Shown here piece after piece: positions 45,204 through 48,303 of a stretch of 48,303 nt of DNA. Made by a program: the position numbers and the translations under genes. The DNA is from Mucidula mucida (taxonomy: Eukaryota; Basidiomycota; Agaricomycetes; Agaricales; Physalacriaceae): the NCBI GenBank assembly GCA_015501055.1, contig JADNYV010000269.1, forward strand, positions 1 to 48,303, written 5' to 3'. The notes beneath the pieces were generated by a model. It was not told the origin of the DNA. It ran no database searches and saw nothing but the letters and a program-made list of their open reading frames with translations. Numbering within the stretch: position 1 is the stretch's first letter; each line of letters begins with the position of its first letter.

Positions 45204-47303
45204 ATCCAAATCATGTTCCAACGTCGGCAGCTGTCGGTCCTGCTAAGTTCAAGACTCACTCAACCACCGAGCTTTGGATAGATGTATTTTTTTTATCTTG
45301 AGTCTCAAGACTCAGTTCTAACGTGCTTTATTAGAACAAAAGTAAAGTGCTTGGAGCCGTTGGTCATTCTTTACGCTGACCCGTGTCGGCGCTCTGTGGT
45401 TGCATTCACCATCGAGGACTATTTGATGCGGTTCTGGTACTTTTCCAGATCGCATATTGCTGTATCTGCTGCATTCAATTACCACACGGTGAGTTGACTT
45501 GTGTGTGCTTATACTTTGCTCTCTTACTATTATCACAGAATCCTAGGCTCTTCATTCGTTTTGTCCTCTTCATGACCTTTGCCCCCTTGAAGATCTTGGA
45601 TACAATCCCACAGTCAAGTGTGTTCGAGTTGGCGAGGAGTTAAACATTCAGTATTGCTTTACCATTGGTGATAAAGTGTACCAGACCATCGGAGTCATCT
45701 ACAAAATGAACCTCGATATTGTTACTCGGGCCACACGGGTATCGACTCCAACTTTCAGCCCATTGGTACACACAAGGTTTTGAAGGACGTTTGGCTTTAC
45801 TTTGACGCAACACCGGAGTCGCACATCTACAACACAATCTTCGCAGCCCTTTGACAATTGGATGAAGATGGCAGCGTCCCGGAGACCGAGCGTCCTCCTC
45901 CATTGCGGCCAGGCTCCTCCTTGGAGGAGGATGCAAAGCACTATTTCATGACCATTGTTTCAGACTCAGTGGTCTCGATAAATGGCCAGCCGGATGAGGC
46001 GAAGGAGCCGCCGGAAGGTTACGTCGAGTTCTGCTATACTGAAGCAGAGGAAAAATTCGCAATGGAGGCTACCATTGATGGCACTCTGCGAGGAGAAGTC
46101 AATGATTGTACGCCTAAGCTGAAGATGGTTGACAGAGCCCCATATCCGCACAAGAAAAGGATTCATCATCGCATTGTATTTGAGGAAGTGTGCCGCACAC
46201 TCTACAAGGTCCTCTCCGACACCGACTTTACAAAGGGAGTTGCACAACTTGTCTATAGTAATGTTCATTCATTCATTCTTTTTCCATAGATTGACCTGGT
46301 TCGTCGTAGGCCTGGAATACCTCGCAATATCAGCCTGGGGAATTGCCTTATTTACAATGGTCAAACAAAGATTTCTGACCTCAAATACGCCCGCCCGTAT
46401 GCTGCCCCGGGCTATGGTGCCGCCCCGCTCACAGTAAGTTCTCCTGCCATGAATTTTGACGTCACTCACGGAGTGTGTTAGGGCACCCCGGGATTCATGG
46501 CTGTGGAATATCAGCGCGGGACACATTTGTTCGATCATCATCCTTCACCCGTTACAATGTTCCTCTTCCCTGGGGAGGCACCGCCTCCCACACCTACTCC
46601 ATGGTTCAAGTTCAACTTTCTCCATGACCTCAAGTCCGTCATCTGGATTTATCTCTGGTTCTTACTGGATACGCTCCCTGAAGCTTTCACTCCGGCTCAA
46701 ATCAAACAGCACTCCACTACCATCTTAGCCCTGAATCATATGCTGTTCAATGGTTCCCTTAATGTCTTGGCTGAGCGTCTAAGCTTTGTAGAGCATTGCA
46801 CGATCCGCAGGTGCACGTATCACAATGTCGTTGACGCTCTCATGGCGGTGCATGGTGTAGATTCCAAGCTACCCAAAGCCTTACAATCCTTTCAAAGTCT
46901 ATGCACTGCTTATTGGATCGTGCAATCGTCACAGCCACTTCTTGCAGAGTTGCCACAGGCAACGCACTGGGACCGCAAAGTGTTCCTGCACAAGTTTTAT
47001 CAAGCCATCCACATTTATCTTATGGACGCGCACGAGCAGATGAAGGACAAAAGTGATGCAGCGCGGCCGCTCAGCAACAGTCTGCGGGAGGCAAAGCACC
47101 AAGCAATGCAGTGCGCTGAGAGGCCGAGTGCCAACAAGAGGGCTCGGACGTGTGAGGACAATGAGGACTATGTACCTCCTGTTCGGCCAGACAAAGATGA
47201 GGACTTGAACGCTGCCTCGGACTCTACCTCAAATGGGACATCATCCACGACAGAGGAGACCCAGTTTTGGAAGAAGAAGAGGCAGAGAGGTGATCGGGCT
47301 TAG
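45204..47303 (+). pseudogene. FunK1-type fungal kinase, 5'-truncated and degenerate
   Basis: The sequence right after the copy 2 break reads NPNHVPTSAA, a FunK1 N-terminal motif, so the upstream part is missing. Further landmarks are DPCRRSVVAFTIEDYLM, RFWYFSRSH, LGYNPTVKCVRVGEEL, KVLKDVWLYF, IVFEEVCRTLYKVLSDTDF, NISLGNCLIYNGQTKISDL and, after a 48-nt intron (46434-46481), GTPGFMAVEYQRGTHLF and FLHDLKSVIWIYLWFLLD. The C-terminus is charged and ends at 47303. Frame breaks lie near 45376, 45587 and 45738, with a stop at 45852-45854. The HRD position reads PRN. The 3' exon is undamaged. FunK1 kinases are an expanded Agaricomycete family of poorly known function; this copy is almost certainly dead. 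Confidence 0.75.
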
Positions 47304-48303
47304 GCTTGGGCAGATTTCCCGTGATTTTGTTCTCTTACATATCTATCTCTCTTTCTTGCATCTATCTAGTATATATTCTATGAGTGCATGTACTTTAAGA
47401 TGCATGTAGGATTACTTATCAGTCTTCCCTCTATACTATGCGCTCTGCCTTGAGATATGTAGCCAGTCCACCACCGGCACCTCAATATCAAACACAAGCG
47501 AACCACCTATTTAGCAGCCTACTGGCCCCAAAGACATTTGACTGTGCCACTCTCGCCACTGCCTTCTCATCCTTTGAATGCCACCAGTAGTATTCAAGTG
47601 AACCACCTCCACCTCCACCATTGACGGCATCTTCCTGACCTGTACACTCACCACCTATGCTGCCACCACAAAGAACGCTATCTATGCTGCAGCCTCCTCT
47701 GCCTCCTCCCAGACCACCTGTTATGCAGCACTCCCGCCTCCGCCTCCACCTCCACTAATTCAGCAACAACAAACTCAGTGTCCCCTTCCGACTCCATACC
47801 AGAATTCTTTGACACAGCCAACAATAGAGACTTAATGACGATGTGGGCAAAGTCGTTGGATCCATGGCATTGAAGAGTGTAGGCGGAGCTATGCTCAGTG
47901 CACTTACCGGAGGCCTCTTATTGTCGGATGTCATTGACGGCCTGGGTACCATATTTTCCGGTATGGGAATCGGGAGAGATGCTACGGCGAGTGTACTGAC
48001 AAGTTTTGGCTTTGACTTTTCTCAGCTACAAGCGTGGCGCAGGGCCAGCCTGGCGCGGATTATCAGAGTATCATTGATTCGATTCTTCAGATGCAACAAC
48101 AACAGCCTCAGCAGCAGTCTTCTGGTATAGACTATCAGGCGATTATTAGCGAGTTGCTGAAGATACAGAAACAGAGCACACATCCTCCAATGGCATACCA
48201 GCCTCCGGCGGTGTACCATCCGCCGTCATTCCAGTCCCGCTTCCGCTCCGGACTTTGCGGCCATGTACAACCAGTTGTATCAGAATGGGATGCAGCAGAC
48301 GAT
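47304..48303 (+). other. P/Q-rich sequence, possible partial gene at the window edge
   Basis: From about 47456 short Pro-rich frames alternate (PPPPPPLIQQQQTQC; MLQPPLPPPRPPVMQ). The frame 47843-48130 reads KSVGGAMLSALTGGLLLSDV, then DGLGTIFSGMGIG, a Gly-rich hydrophobic stretch. After about 48030 the neighbouring frame looks more natural (GADYQSIIDSILQMQQQQ; IDYQAIISELLKIQKQ) and stays open toward the window end. This may be one gene with a frame break or unseen intron running off the right edge. I recognise no family. Confidence 0.3.

Noticed and set aside
47843..48130. Small capsid-like protein suggested by the Gly-rich hydrophobic stretch
   Set aside because: Only composition supports it; no family motif and the frame changes downstream.
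1..48303. CRISPR arrays, operons, ribosome binding sites, bacterial-type promoters
   Set aside because: The window is eukaryotic with spliced genes; no regularly spaced repeats are present.

Overview
The window looks like nuclear DNA of a basidiomycete, probably an Agaricomycete. Most genes are broken by GT-AG introns of 47-65 nt. The families recognised are typical of that group: F-box-like proteins with a WG-rich C-terminal half, DUF6535, DUF6589, DUF6699, DUF7729 and FunK1-type kinase. All assignments come from reading translated exons; no database search was run.

Left third (1-15.4 kb, host genes): the 3' part of an OXA1/YidC-type mitochondrial insertase; a secreted GPI-type DUF7729 protein; about 4.6 kb with no gene I can recognise; an intact seven-exon F-box-like gene (minus); the seven-exon gene for elongation factor 1-beta (minus); and a second F-box-like gene (plus) with one frameshift.

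Middle (15.4-31.4 kb, lineage-type accessory genes): two tandem paralogues of a degenerate kinase-like protein (plus); a DUF6699 gene (plus) converging on a DUF6535 membrane-protein gene (minus); and two tandem paralogues of a coiled-coil protein that share exon lengths and a 19-nt microexon.

Right third (32-48.3 kb, mobile and broken DNA): a 1.54-kb DNA element bounded by TA and near-perfect terminal inverted repeats; a DUF6589 relic; a RecQ-type helicase fragment cut by an LTR; a Ty3/gypsy chromovirus-type LTR retrotransposon (529-bp LTRs, gag, protease, RT, RNase H, integrase, chromodomain); a second partial pol copy fused directly to its 3' LTR; and a FunK1 kinase pseudogene cut by that second copy. 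The last 1 kb holds P/Q-rich sequence that may belong to a gene running off the window.

The most notable signal is an 11-nt perfect complementarity between the predicted RNA start inside the LTR and the site just inside the 5' LTR. This is the arrangement used for self-primed reverse transcription by Tf1-type elements. A second theme is recurrent one-base deletions, mostly in homopolymers, in copy 1 of the retroelement and in several host genes. These need read-level checking before the genes are called dead.
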